Positions 10,668-20,529 of a stretch of 64,000 nucleotides of DNA are shown in pieces. Source of the stretch: Allodiplogaster sudhausi (taxonomy: Eukaryota; Nematoda; Chromadorea; Rhabditida; Diplogasteridae); contig CALZFC010000057.1 of NCBI GenBank assembly GCA_945643635.1, forward strand, positions 1,698,501 through 1,762,500, given 5' to 3'. The notes beneath the pieces are model-generated. The model ran no database searches. It saw only the letters and a program-made list of their open reading frames with translations, and was not told the origin of the DNA. Both the position numbers and the translations under genes were made by a program. The stretch's first letter is position 1. Each line of letters opens with the position of its first letter.

Positions 10668-12386
10668 TCCTAACCTCATGAACGGGCTCTGACCCGGCGC
10701 AGAGCATGTTCGACATGAACGGCAGCCGTTTCTCATGTTCTGCAAAGTAGGTCGAGACGAGATGATCGGTCGGCTGGCGGCGAAAGCCCTTCAGACGGTA
10801 CTGGTAGATGCCTGAGGGGCAATGAGAGGCAATTACAGGAAGACCAATAGTCATTTCGTCATCTTACTATTTGGAATGAAGTGTAATTGTTGTACACGGG
10901 CCAACGTAGTGCATGAAAAGTGTCTTGAATATGGCAAGAAAAAATAAAACTTTCAGATTTTAAACTTTTTTTTAAATATTACATATCTTACAACGAAATG
11001 GGCTCGGCTAGATAATTTTGATGCCATTCGATAATAAATGGAATCTGCAGTTCGTTTTCTCCAAACGCTTTTGCGAGAATTGTAGAATAACATTAGTGTC
11101 ATCACGAAAGTCACACCCGTCTCGAGCGTGTCCTCGCCGTAGAGAGTCGCGTAGCCGCGGTCGGAAAAGTTGCACCAAATAAACGGGTACGCGTCGTCGA
11201 CGAACAGTGCGCCAGCGATGTGTTTTCTGAAGTTCGGGAGCTCTTAGCCGATTGGTTAATCGCTACGGAAACGAGAAATTCATGACAGGTTCGATCCCCG
11301 TCGATAACAGCAAAACTACCTCGTCTGCGGCAGCTCCAACTCGGTCTTGCCCGTCAGAATGGGCAGAAAGGCGGCGGGTGTGCCGTCGCCGACAATGTTG
11401 TAGCCTATAAACCAGGCGTTTCTAGGGTGCGCATTTGTTACAATCAATAATTATAAATACGTAATCAATAAAAAAATTAATAGAAGCGCTCAAACCATTC
11501 AAAATGACGGAATCCATCTTCTCGAGCGCAACCGTCGTCTTCGGGAGCTTACGCCTGCGAAAGACTTTTTTTTTTAAATAGGCGCATACATATTTCTATG
11601 CTTGTATATGTTTTGGTTGAAGTAAATTTCTTTATGTAAAAAATTAAATAACATTTTAGATATCATTTTAACAATAAAGAAAATGCGTTCGAAAAAAGAA
11701 AAGATATCTTCGAAGAAAGAAAAAAAAGGAAACGAGTGACTAACCGAAACGTCATCTGGCTCAGTGAGTCAAAGGAGAGAATGACGACGCTGAGGGGTTT
11801 CTTATTCAGCTTCTTCTTCTCCTTCTTCTTCCCTTCTAATCCTCGCTCCTTCATCTTCTCGCGCAGCTCCTTTAAGCGTCCAGGAAGCGGCGAGATGGTC
11901 ATCATTCTTCGTGTCCTACAACTTGTACAAAATATACTGTACATTTTATTAAGTTAAAGAAGCTCTCCAAGGACCTCATAAACTACAATAAAATAATTTT
12001 TATTAACCCCAAAACTTTACAATTTATTTTTAGCTTAATTTATTGTAAAAACAATAGTACCATGTCGCTCGACGATGATGACAATTCACAAGAAAGAAAT
12101 CACCGCCCGTAATCACCTGCGAAACAGTTTCCTTTGGTAATTACAAAAATAGAAGTAAGATTATTGTTAACCCTTCTTCATTTCTTTGTAGAAAAAATGT
12201 AATGTTTGCATTACTAGCAAATTATAATATTCATTGATGAAGAGGGAGACAGAGGTAGAGAGAGAGATGGACAGATATACAGAGATAGAGAAAGAGAGTG
12301 ACAGAGAGCGAGAGAGAGATAGAGAAAGATATAGAGAGATGGAGAAAGATAGAGAGAGGGAAAGAGAGACCTAGACAGAGAGATGG

Positions 12387-12425
<39 letters not shown>

Positions 12426-12720
12426 TAAAACACCTCTCCACTTGCAACGCTGATCTCCTCGCCGTACTTGCAAGTGAAGTCGTCCACTCGCTCGAAGAAA
12501 GAAAGACGGCATTTTGCATCCTTTCTGAATTGGAAAATATGCATTGGCTCTTAAGAACTATATTCCTTTTCTTTTCTTTTTTTCTTCTTCAAAGTTCTCT
12601 CTCATCTACCATGTTCTCCGCTCTTCTCACGTATCAATCTTCATTTCGCTAATTCTCTCTATCTCTCTCTCTCACTTTCTTACTTTCTCTCTCCCCTCTA
12701 TCTCTCATCTCTCCATCTCT

Positions 12721-12760
<40 letters not shown>

Positions 12761-13495
12761 ACCTCTCAGCAATCAGCTGAAACCGTCGCTTGCCATCAAT
12801 GAACGCCCAGTCTGCCTCGGCATTCTTCTCGCATTCGAGCGGCGGCTGCGCGTGGAAAAAGTGCGCCAATTCGGGCGTATTCGGCGACAGGAGAGGGATA
12901 CGGCAGACATCGGACTGGAATAAGAAATAAAATAAAATGTGCAAATAATAATAATAATAATATAGCTTTTGTAATTCGTAAAATATATATATATATATAA
13001 TGTAACAAATAACAATAACTATTCTAACATTGCCAGAGAGCGAGCGCTAGGATTGTTTGTTTTTAATATTAAAAAAAATTACTAAGAAATGTCAACCGGC
13101 CTCAATATGGAGCTTATTGCTAGACTTTTTGCCGTTCGCGCTGCTGCGATCTTCGGAGAGCGAGCCCACGACGTCGAGTTTAAGAATCTTTAGAAAGGGA
13201 AAAGTTATTGTCTGCTAAAAATGGAAATTCGAAAAAAAAAATGTTTTTTTTTTTGGAAAAATAGGGCAACAAATAATTTTGCTCGATTATTATATCTGAC
13301 AATAGAAGCAACAATTGAACTTGTAAAGTAAATATATATATATATATATAAAAGTACACCAACGAGACGAACCGTCAAATCGTCGCGATCAGAAGTGCTG
13401 TCATTTCGAAAGTAGACGAAGAGAAGCGTGAGCGAAAGCGCAGCGAATGCCAACGTTACCGTATGCTCGTAGCGGAGACGACGCACCAGAAACAT
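6822..13495 (-). CDS. DUF229 family protein (alkaline phosphatase-like fold), 20 coding exons, 661 aa
   Basis: Function is unproven; the family has an alkaline-phosphatase/sulfatase-like core. Exons in transcript order: 13495-13373, 13187-13101, 12914-12763, 12524-12434, 12116-12061, 11915-11745, 11554-11496, 11404-11320, 11226-11117, 10811-10675, 10427-10326, 10058-9927, 9369-9292, 9131-9018, 8811-8746, 8585-8514, 7655-7546, 7335-7233, 7091-7036, 6903-6822. All phases agree and the total is 1986 nt. Residues 13-29 form a signal anchor after an Arg-rich start, giving a type II membrane or secretory protein. Family motifs seen are FDSLS (D219-S220), GYNIVGDGTP (247-256), PTDH (325-328), MADHGHR (420-426), LEERLP (438-443), TPFDIHATL, HWCTC (527-531) and ISRLN near the end. 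The usual family tail after SRLN is missing. Exon 2 needs a GC donor (GAG|GCCGGT). An upstream in-frame ATG at 13534 is a possible alternative start. Confidence 0.9.
7466..7536. repeat. (GA)n array in a DUF229 intron
   Basis: Polypurine GA repeat between coding exons 17 and 18. Confidence 0.85.
7857..8311. mobile_element. Tc1/mariner-like MITE with TA target duplication
   Basis: The terminal inverted repeats CCGTATTTTCTCTATTAGTA and TACTAATAGAGAAAATACGG are flanked on both sides by TA (7855-7856 and 8312-8313). The interior is built of repeated AATAGAACCCC(CCTCT) blocks. There is no transposase. It sits in intron 16 of the DUF229 gene. A 70-bp relative lies at 57,569-57,638. Confidence 0.8.
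8387..8460. repeat. TTGCTGCTGCAAACCAC-family repeat copy
   Basis: ATGTTGCTGCTGCAAACCAC followed by GGGGCACAAATATCGAGTTC. It lies in DUF229 intron 16, just outside the TA-flanked MITE. Confidence 0.6.
9690..9790. repeat. TTGCTGCTGCAAACCAC-family repeat copy
   Basis: TTTTGCTGTTGCAAACCACC followed by GGGCGCTAAAAATCAAGTTC and a T-rich tail. It is in DUF229 intron 12. A matching arrangement is found at 5277-5665. Confidence 0.6.
10222..10332. repeat. Short tandem repeat with AACCAGATTGGGTTAATAA unit
   Basis: Five to six imperfect units of about 17-21 bp, all sharing AGATTGGGTTAATA, end next to the donor of coding exon 11 (10326). The array is purely intronic. Confidence 0.8.
11236..11306 (+). 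tRNA. tRNA-like relic (A and B box) in a DUF229 intron
   Basis: The 71-bp segment has an A-box-like TTAGCCGATTGG at the right spacing from a perfect B-box-like GGTTCGATCCC. A T-arm (ACAGG/CCCGT around TTCGATC) forms with one mismatch. The 5' GGGAGCTC has no matching 3' acceptor strand, so this is at best a decayed tRNA or tRNA-derived element. It lies antisense to the host gene, between coding exons 8 and 9. Confidence 0.3.
12238..12422. repeat. (GA)n-rich array in a DUF229 intron
   Basis: About 185 bp of purine-rich GA/GATA repeats ending 11 bp before coding exon 4. Confidence 0.85.
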
Positions 13496-14257
13496 TCCAT
13501 GTGCAGATGCTGGACGATTTTTCAACAATAACAAAAATTGGTCAGATCAGAATAGTCACGCGCGACCGGTTGATACACAAAAAGAATAAAAAACATCCAT
13601 GCACATTCTGGACGAATATTTATTAACAACAACAAAGATTGTTAATTTCAAAATCCAATTTCAATATGATGAGAGTTTTAGTGACACTGTTTTTTTTAAT
13701 AAGAAATAAAGTTGACAGTCTGTTCAATACGAGCGGGAGTTTCAGTTGAACTCGCAAACTCAAAAGGAAACGAGTCAGTTGATTCTCTCTCTCTATCTCT
13801 CTTTTTCTTTCTCTTTCTCTCTCTCTATTATAACATTTACACAGTTGAAAGGGAATAGTAGTAATATGGAAAGGGATTCATGAATCTGAGCGGAGAAGAC
13901 AAATTATAAATTCAACGAAACCAAAATAGTGTGAAGCAAAAGCGAGAGTAGTACATTTGTGATAGCGCAATCCAGTCACATGTTATGACTGCGCCGCTGA
14001 TAAGGGAAGACAGAGAGAAAGTCAGAGAAGGAAAAAAGAGATATAGAAAGAACTAGAGAGAATGAGAGAGATGGAGAGAGAGATTAGAACAAAAGAGAGA
14101 AATGATGAAAAAATAGAGAAGGAGTGGCTGCGAAATCAATTTCCGAGATAATAAAAAAAGAGGTAACGAGATGGAGAATGAGAGAAGGTGAAGAGAGTGA
14201 AAGAGTAAGTGAGAGAGGGTGAAAGCGAGTGGGAGATAGGGGAGAAAGAGAGAAAGC

Positions 14258-14294
<37 letters not shown>

Positions 14295-14901
14295 GAGACA
14301 AAGGAAGCCTGAAAAGCCAAGTAGAGTTGGTTGCTATGGCAGGCAAGTGTAAAGTGGTTTCATTGCCAAGTTACTAAAGATCTAACTGAAGAAAAAAAAC
14401 ACGAAAACACTAACACTTAACGGCGATTACAACATTATACCCTGCTTTTGCGGCTTAAAAAAAATATGGTTCTCTCTTTTTCTTTTTTTCTCTCTCTCTC
14501 TCTCTCTCTCTCTTGTTTTCTATTCCTCCTAATTGTCACAAGAATTTTAATATTGCAATATCTTTTAAAATAGATAAAAACAAACATTTAAAGGAAGAAT
14601 CTCAGTTCGCCGACTACTCTTCCCTGACGCTTGAGAAAAGTATCTGATTTTGTTGGGGAAGTAAAATCTGAATCTTAAAATAGATGCATACATCGTTTCA
14701 AGGCATTATTAGCGCAACAAGAGGATAATAAATAAATTTTGCTAATTCATTATATATTGAACAAATTATCGATAGTGTAAAAGAGAAACGATTAAAAGAT
14801 GCCGCAAATGTGGAGAAACTTGGCGATTCCGCTTGTCAATGTGACTAATTCATGCCAGAATGCCATCGGAACAAGAAGGAACGGAAAAGAAAAGAGGAAA
14901 G

Positions 14902-15013
14902 GAGAGAGAGAGAGAAACGGAAATAGAAAATAGAATGAGCGAGAGAAGGAGAAGGAGAGATAGAAAGAGAAGAACGATAAATAAAGATAAAGAATGAAAT
15001 AAAGCGAGCGAGC

Positions 15014-15092
<79 letters not shown>
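14902..15092. repeat. (GA)n array
   Basis: Purine-only repeat, mostly GA with GAAA and GGAGA interruptions. Confidence 0.9.
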
Positions 15093-15094
<2 letters not shown>

Positions 15095-15904
15095 GTAATG
15101 GAATAGCGGCAACAAAAACAACAGAAATATGGAATTACATATTCCTTTCCGCCATACGTTTTCCCATTTTTCCAGATTCCACTTCTTCAATATTTCGGAA
15201 ACACCCACAAATCCACAGACCTATTGTTTCCATCGACCTTCATGCTTGAACGTTTCTCTAGCTCCCTCTCGCTTCTTGTCGTTCTCGCTCCTTCGGCTTA
15301 TAACATAAACCTCTCTCTTTCTCTCATTATCTCGCTCTCTCTCTCTCTTTGACTCTCTTTCTCTCTCTCTCTCTTTTCACATCACTTTCGTTCTCTCATT
15401 CTAAATCCTTCACTCTATTTCTCTCTCTCTCTCTGTCTCTCTATCTCTTTCTCTCTCTTTCTCTGTCTACTTCCTCAACAACGCCAGTGTGCATGTGCGT
15501 GGTGATGCCGTGGCAAAAAACAGTGAAAAATTCTTGCCATGCTTACGCAGTGAGAAAACTCTAGACAAGCGTGAAAAGAAAGAGAGGCAGAGAGAGAAAT
15601 AGGGAGAGAGAGAACGAAGGAGAGAGATAAAGAGATACATAGGGAGATAGAGAGTGAGCGAAAATGTGTGAGGAGAGAGAGAGAGAAAGAGGAAAAAATA
15701 TAGAGGATGATGAAACGAGGAAGAGAAAACATGATCATTAGAATCATTTGTTAGAATTCGTGAACTGCTAAAAGACGGATTAAAGATTACATATATGTGG
15801 CTGGAAAGGCTTCTCTCCCCTGATTTCTCGAAAAGATTCGCAGTCTCGAAAAGAGGCATTTCGTATACAACAGTAGTGTGATGTAGCTGGAGGTGAGGAA
15901 GACG

Positions 15905-15928
15905 GAACCGGAGGGAGTGAGAGAGTGG

Positions 15929-15974
<46 letters not shown>

Positions 15975-16160
15975 GAGCTCGAGATAGAGAGAGTGGGTGG
16001 GAAAGTGAGAGTGAGAGAGTGAGAGAGTGATAGAATGAGAGAGTGACAGAGTGAGAGAGTGAGAGAATGAGATGGAGAGAAAGCGGGATGAGGAGTGTGA
16101 GAGTGTACGGGAGACAAAGAGAAAGACAGTGAGATAGAGAGGGAGAAACAGAGAAAGAAA
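15905..16160. repeat. (GA)n / GAGAGT array
   Basis: Purine-rich repeat with periodic T (GAGAGAGT), producing a 216-codon artificial open frame on the minus strand. Confidence 0.9.
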
Positions 16161-17613
16161 AAGCGATTAGCAATTCAATTCCGGTAGATATGACGAGATA
16201 TACATACATATGTTGCAAATATGGCTATCATGCAGCAGGAAACATGAGTAAAGTAGATTCTCACGTGAATTGTATGGTCCTCAAAGGTGGTGAAAACGTG
16301 GTGATCAACAAAATAAACAAATAGCAGAAAATGTTGTGTTACGCATCTCCGCAAGCTAGTTCACTTTGATTTCCATTTACTCTATGCCAATTTAATTTTG
16401 TTAGCAGAGTAAATTAGCACAGAAATGTGTGATAAATTTTCACTTAATGACCAAAAGTCATCTTACTTCTCCTTGATATTAAAAGATATAAAAGTAAAAA
16501 AAGACATAAACTCGCCAAGTACTACAATGAAGAGCGAGTAGCGACTGAAAAAACAAAATTAAACCAAATTTCTTTCAATCTATGCTTATTTTCAACGTAA
16601 AGAATTAAAGTGCATGATTCAAAGTGAATTAGCATAGAGAAACATTATCATTCTTTCTTTTATATGTTCTAATTTCGCATACATACTATTATAGATATGC
16701 ATTATTCACTATGTTCTTTATTTTGTCTGGAAATATATTTGTGAATTAGCTCAACATTTTCGCGACATTTTAGCATCATCGTCAAATTGCAACGATTCAC
16801 GTGGATATTACGTTTCCCCTATTTCCTGTTGTGTGGCATCTCGCTTATTTTTCGTCATATCTCGTGGAATTGCATTGCTAATCTCTGTTTTATCCCTATG
16901 TCGCTGTATCTCTGTTTCTCTCTCTCTTCCTCTTCCTTTTTCTTTGTTTCCCATTCTCTCCCACACTCAACTTCTCTCTCTCTCTCACTTTCTCTCTCTC
17001 CCTAAACAGCTAGAGCTACGTCACACTCCGAAATGGCTGTTTTCGAGGCAGCTATTTGCGTAATCAGCTCTTTATCTCTCACGCTCTCCCACTGTCTCTC
17101 ACTCTCTGCCTCTACTGTCTCTCTCTCCCTCATACTCTTTCTCTCTTTCGAAAGCGTGTAGCAATATCTCAATAATATAAACAACTTACGCAAAAAATGA
17201 GAGAAATTAGAATATATTTAAATAGGAAAAATCAAGTTCCTCCAAGCTAATACACTGTGATTCGTTTTAATTCCATGTGCACTTTTATTCTTGTTAAAAT
17301 AAATTAGCAGATAATTTAAATTTTGGAATAAATTTTTGAAATCTCCTGACCAAAATTCATGTCACTTCATCACTCCTTCCGATCCGCGCTCGGTTGCTTC
17401 TGCTCTTCTCTCTCCTCGTCCTCCGCCCTATTCATGCTTCTCGGCTATCTTGGCGAGTTGAAAAATAAAAACAAGAAACAAATCCTTAAAAAATCTTTTA
17501 TAACTTTTTATAATAATGAAATATATACGGAATAGTAGACTAAAAAATATTTGAAGTGGTAAACGAAGTTATATTAATCAATAAAAAATCTTTTTTAAAT
17601 AATATCTTTCCAG

Positions 17614-18652
17614 ATCCGACCGCCCTTTTCGCGACGCTTCTTCACGTCGTTGCCCTCGTGGGCACCGTCCTTCTCGTTGGCGTCTGCGGCTAGGTGAGAG
17701 GATATCTTGGCTCCACCCACTTTTTCTCATAAGCCACGCCCTCCCGTCCACATCGTCAATTTCTTTCAGGCAGACCACGGAAACGAGCGCCAGCTCGGAG
17801 GCTCTGATGTTAGTTGATTACGATTGAGATTGACGTAAGCGTGAAACTAAATTCTTGCCTTTTGAGGTGCATCAGAAGCCACAGAATGCAGACAAGAAGG
17901 CCGCTTACGATGACCCCAATTATAAGGTCGAAGATGGTACGAAATTGCGAAATTTAAATAAATGGCAAAAGAAGAATTTGCGAAATTTTTGGCAAAAAAT
18001 TGCGAAATGTCCAAATGAAACTTATGCATAATACAATATTTAAATAAAAGATAAAAGAAAAAGCGTGAGATGAGTAATGCAAATTAGGGCTATGATAATT
18101 GGCGCAAATCTCTTCTTCCAAGTAAGATGATATACCAATAAGCATTTTGAATATGCGTAGCCATTAAAAACATCTTCTAATAAAGTTATATAGCATTTGA
18201 AATTCAAACAAACTAAAAAAAAATTAATTTAAAATTCTGATCTCTTTCAGACCATGAACGCCGTCCCGGATGGTTTCGGCCCCGACAAAAGGAAGGTTCA
18301 TAAATGGCCTATTAAAAGTATTCGAAAGCAAAAAGATAATATGCACTTGGAAAAAAACTGAGCCAAGGATTAGTATGCTTTTGTCACAATTAAATCATTT
18401 TTATTTATAAAAAAATATTCTAATTAAAATTAAACTATTACATTTTCCAATATTCATGTTTTATTCAATTTCAGCCTGGCGACCGTGATCCGACGTGCGT
18501 TTTTAGTCTTTTCCCTTTTGATGCAGCTCAAAGTTGATCTGAGAAAAAATAAAAAATAAAGTTTTTTTTTTTTCGAATTAAATCATATTAATTAATTAAA
18601 AATACTTAATTGCACAATTTTTTTTACTTCAAGGAAAGGTTGCTGCTGCTGA
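17614..18652 (+). CDS. Small secreted-like protein with CCC tail, paralogue A (5' end unresolved, possible pseudogene)
   Basis: Family not recognised. Exons: leader 17614-17693, then 17770-17808, 17867-17926, 18251-18295, 18475-18494, 18634-18652. The last five join in one frame (phases 0,0,0,0,2) into about 60 residues with DDPNYK, GFGPDKRK, PGDRDPT and the ending KGCCC then TGA. The same five modules recur in paralogue B, which supports the model. In the frame that joins the rest, the leader is strongly hydrophobic (VVALVGTVLLVGVCG), like a signal peptide, but it ends in TAG at 17691-17693 where B has AAG. No ATG is found in that frame, although an ATG-bearing conserved block lies at 17358-17457. 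Copy A may thus be dead, or may use another leader. AATAAA follows at 18735. Confidence 0.55.
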
Positions 18653-18734
18653 GTCTACGATCTTATCCTCTTCTTCCCCCCGGCATTCCTTATCTCCTTT
18701 CCCTGCTATTCCTCTCTATGACAGCTATCGGTAA

Positions 18735-18740
18735 AATAAA
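18735..18740 (+). terminator. Poly(A) signal AATAAA, paralogue A
   Basis: AATAAA about 80 bp after the TGA stop, followed by CATTTAAAGGAG. Paralogue B has an AATAAATATACATTTAAAGG segment at the matching place, so the 3' UTR is also shared. Confidence 0.6.
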
Positions 18741-19423
18741 CATTTAAAGGAGCCAAGTTCCAAAATCAGATGAGATATATCGGATATCGCTGTCATATAC
18801 CCGCGAAAAAAGGAAAAGTAAATGATTACGTGAATCTTATAGTTAGCAACATCATCTTCCTGAAATGTGGCGAAATTGTGGAGCTACATATCTACTTACA
18901 AATTCTAATTATATTTTATGAGAAAAATTATAATATAAAAATTATTCTATGCTAACATTGATTTGTTTTGTTATATGCACTTTAATTCTTGGTAAAATAG
19001 ATTAGCATAGCATATTTGGGCTTCTCTGGTAAATGTGGTTGTTAATAAGAAGAATAAGACATTTTTTCCTCCTCTTTCTCTCTTCTTCCCATTATCCCTA
19101 CTCTAGACAAGTGCTAAAATAGTACGTATGAACAGAAAAAGGACCGGGAATTTTGCTCTGATATGCACGAGCTGCCCTTTTGTTTTCCATTTCGACCAAA
19201 TAGTCATCTCACTTCGTGACGCCTTCCGCGCCGCCGACGGTTGCTTTGCTCTTCTCTCTCCTCATTTTCTCAAGCGGCCTTTTCATGATTCTCGGCCGTC
19301 TTATCGAGTTTTTTCTTATTTTCTTACTTCTCATTTGAAATTTTTTAATTGACAAATTATATGAATTACAAAAAGTATAAGAAGTAATTTGTAATAAAAT
19401 AATATTTTCTTTCCATATCCTAA

Positions 19424-20411
19424 CGCCCTTATCGCGACGCTTTTCACCTTCTCGGGCTCCTGGGCGCCGTCTTTCTCGTTGGCGTCTGCGGCAAGGTGAG
19501 AGGATATGCTTTGGCTCCGCCCACTTTCTCTCATAGGCCACGCCCACTAGTCCAAATCTTCAAACAAAAGAAAATTCACACAATTTCTTTGCAGGCAGAC
19601 CTCGGAAACGAGCGCCAGTACGGTGGCGCAGATGTCAGTTTCAATGCTACAGTGAAATTTTCTTTCTAGTCATTGCGGCCTTAGTTACTGTAACTTCATC
19701 CTTAACCTCAAGACTGAAAATTGAGTGTCAAACACTACATGTTTAAGGTTCATAAGAAGCCCGAGGACGCCGATAAGAAGACTTCCAAAGATGATCCCAA
19801 CTACAAGGTCGCTCATGGAACGAAATCACCAAAATAGAATTTATAGAGAGCAGAAAACCGAAATTTGAAACTGAAATAATATGTATTTTTGAATATGCAT
19901 TGCCACCCAAAATATATTCAAATCAAGGTGCCCTTGTTTATGGTGCATATCTATGCATGTTAAAATAGTCTTTCAATCTAAATCAAATTTATTGTACTTT
20001 TCAAATATATTTCTGCTATATTTGCAGACTATGAATGTCGTAGATTGCGGCTTCGGTCCCGACAAGAGGAAGGTACATATGTAAATTGTCATTTTTAAAA
20101 ATGCTAGAAAAAATGACAAGTACTTTGCGCAATCTGAATCAAGAAGGATCAGTATATTTTTATTTTTTCTGCCGAATAAAAAATTAACCAATTATAATTT
20201 TCATCTATTTTTATTCAACTTCAGCCCGGAGATCCCGATCCATGTAAGAAGCGGCCTAACCGATCTGGGTAAAAAAATAAAAGTTAAAAACAAATTATTT
20301 TAAACTTCTCCAAATCTGATTACAATTACTTAATTTTTTAATTACAAGTCTAATTAATTCCACTTTTTGTCTCCACTTTCAAGGATGGATGACTGCTGCT
20401 GCGGTTGCTAA
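19424..20411 (+). CDS. Small secreted-like protein with CCCGC tail, paralogue B
   Basis: Family not recognised. Exons: leader about 19424-19495 (start not found), 19595-19633, 19748-19807, 20028-20072, 20225-20268, 20384-20411. The conserved part encodes about 71 residues with modules ADLGNERQYGGAD, a Lys/Asp-rich exon ending DDPNYK, TMNVVDCGFGPDKRK, PGDPDPCKKRPNRSG and MDDCCCGC then TAA. The leader frame is hydrophobic (LLGLLGAVFLVGVCGK) and its donor AAG|GTGAGA is near perfect. It lacks an in-frame ATG and a clear acceptor, so an upstream exon (block 19200-19305) is likely. The Cys run at the extreme C-terminus could be lipidated or metal-binding; this is speculation. The last three exons are duplicated at 27,078-27,461. 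Confidence 0.6.
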
Positions 20412-20507
20412 ATCTGTAATCCTTCGCCTTCCTTCAACACCCCCCCCCCCCCCACCCCAGCATTCCTTGTCTGGCTAGCAGCCCGGCTCTTCCTCTCTTT
20501 GAGGATC

Positions 20508-20513
20508 AATAAA
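20508..20513 (+). terminator. Poly(A) signal AATAAA, paralogue B
   Basis: AATAAA about 97 bp after the TAA stop and just beyond a C14 run. A second copy at 27,557-27,562 comes from the segmental duplication. Confidence 0.6.
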
Positions 20514-20529
20514 TATACATTTAAAGGAG

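Larger units (their letters stand above)
13535..17357. other. Intergenic, microsatellite-dominated
   Basis: No gene is supported. Large GA blocks lie at about 14,020-14,302, 14,902-15,092, 15,587-15,700 and 15,905-16,160. CT blocks lie at 14,470-14,512, 15,310-15,472, 16,910-17,005 and 17,080-17,150. The long Ser/Leu-rich frames on both strands follow these arrays exactly. The DUF229 promoter should lie at the left end; no clear core promoter motif was identified. AT-rich blocks near 16,400 and 17,290 resemble one just upstream of the second Cys-tail gene (18,970). Confidence 0.6.

Noticed and set aside
15467..16117. 216-codon minus-strand frame rich in Ser and Leu
   Set aside because: It tracks GA/GAGAGT microsatellites exactly, has overlapping open frames in other phases, and shows no splice or domain features.
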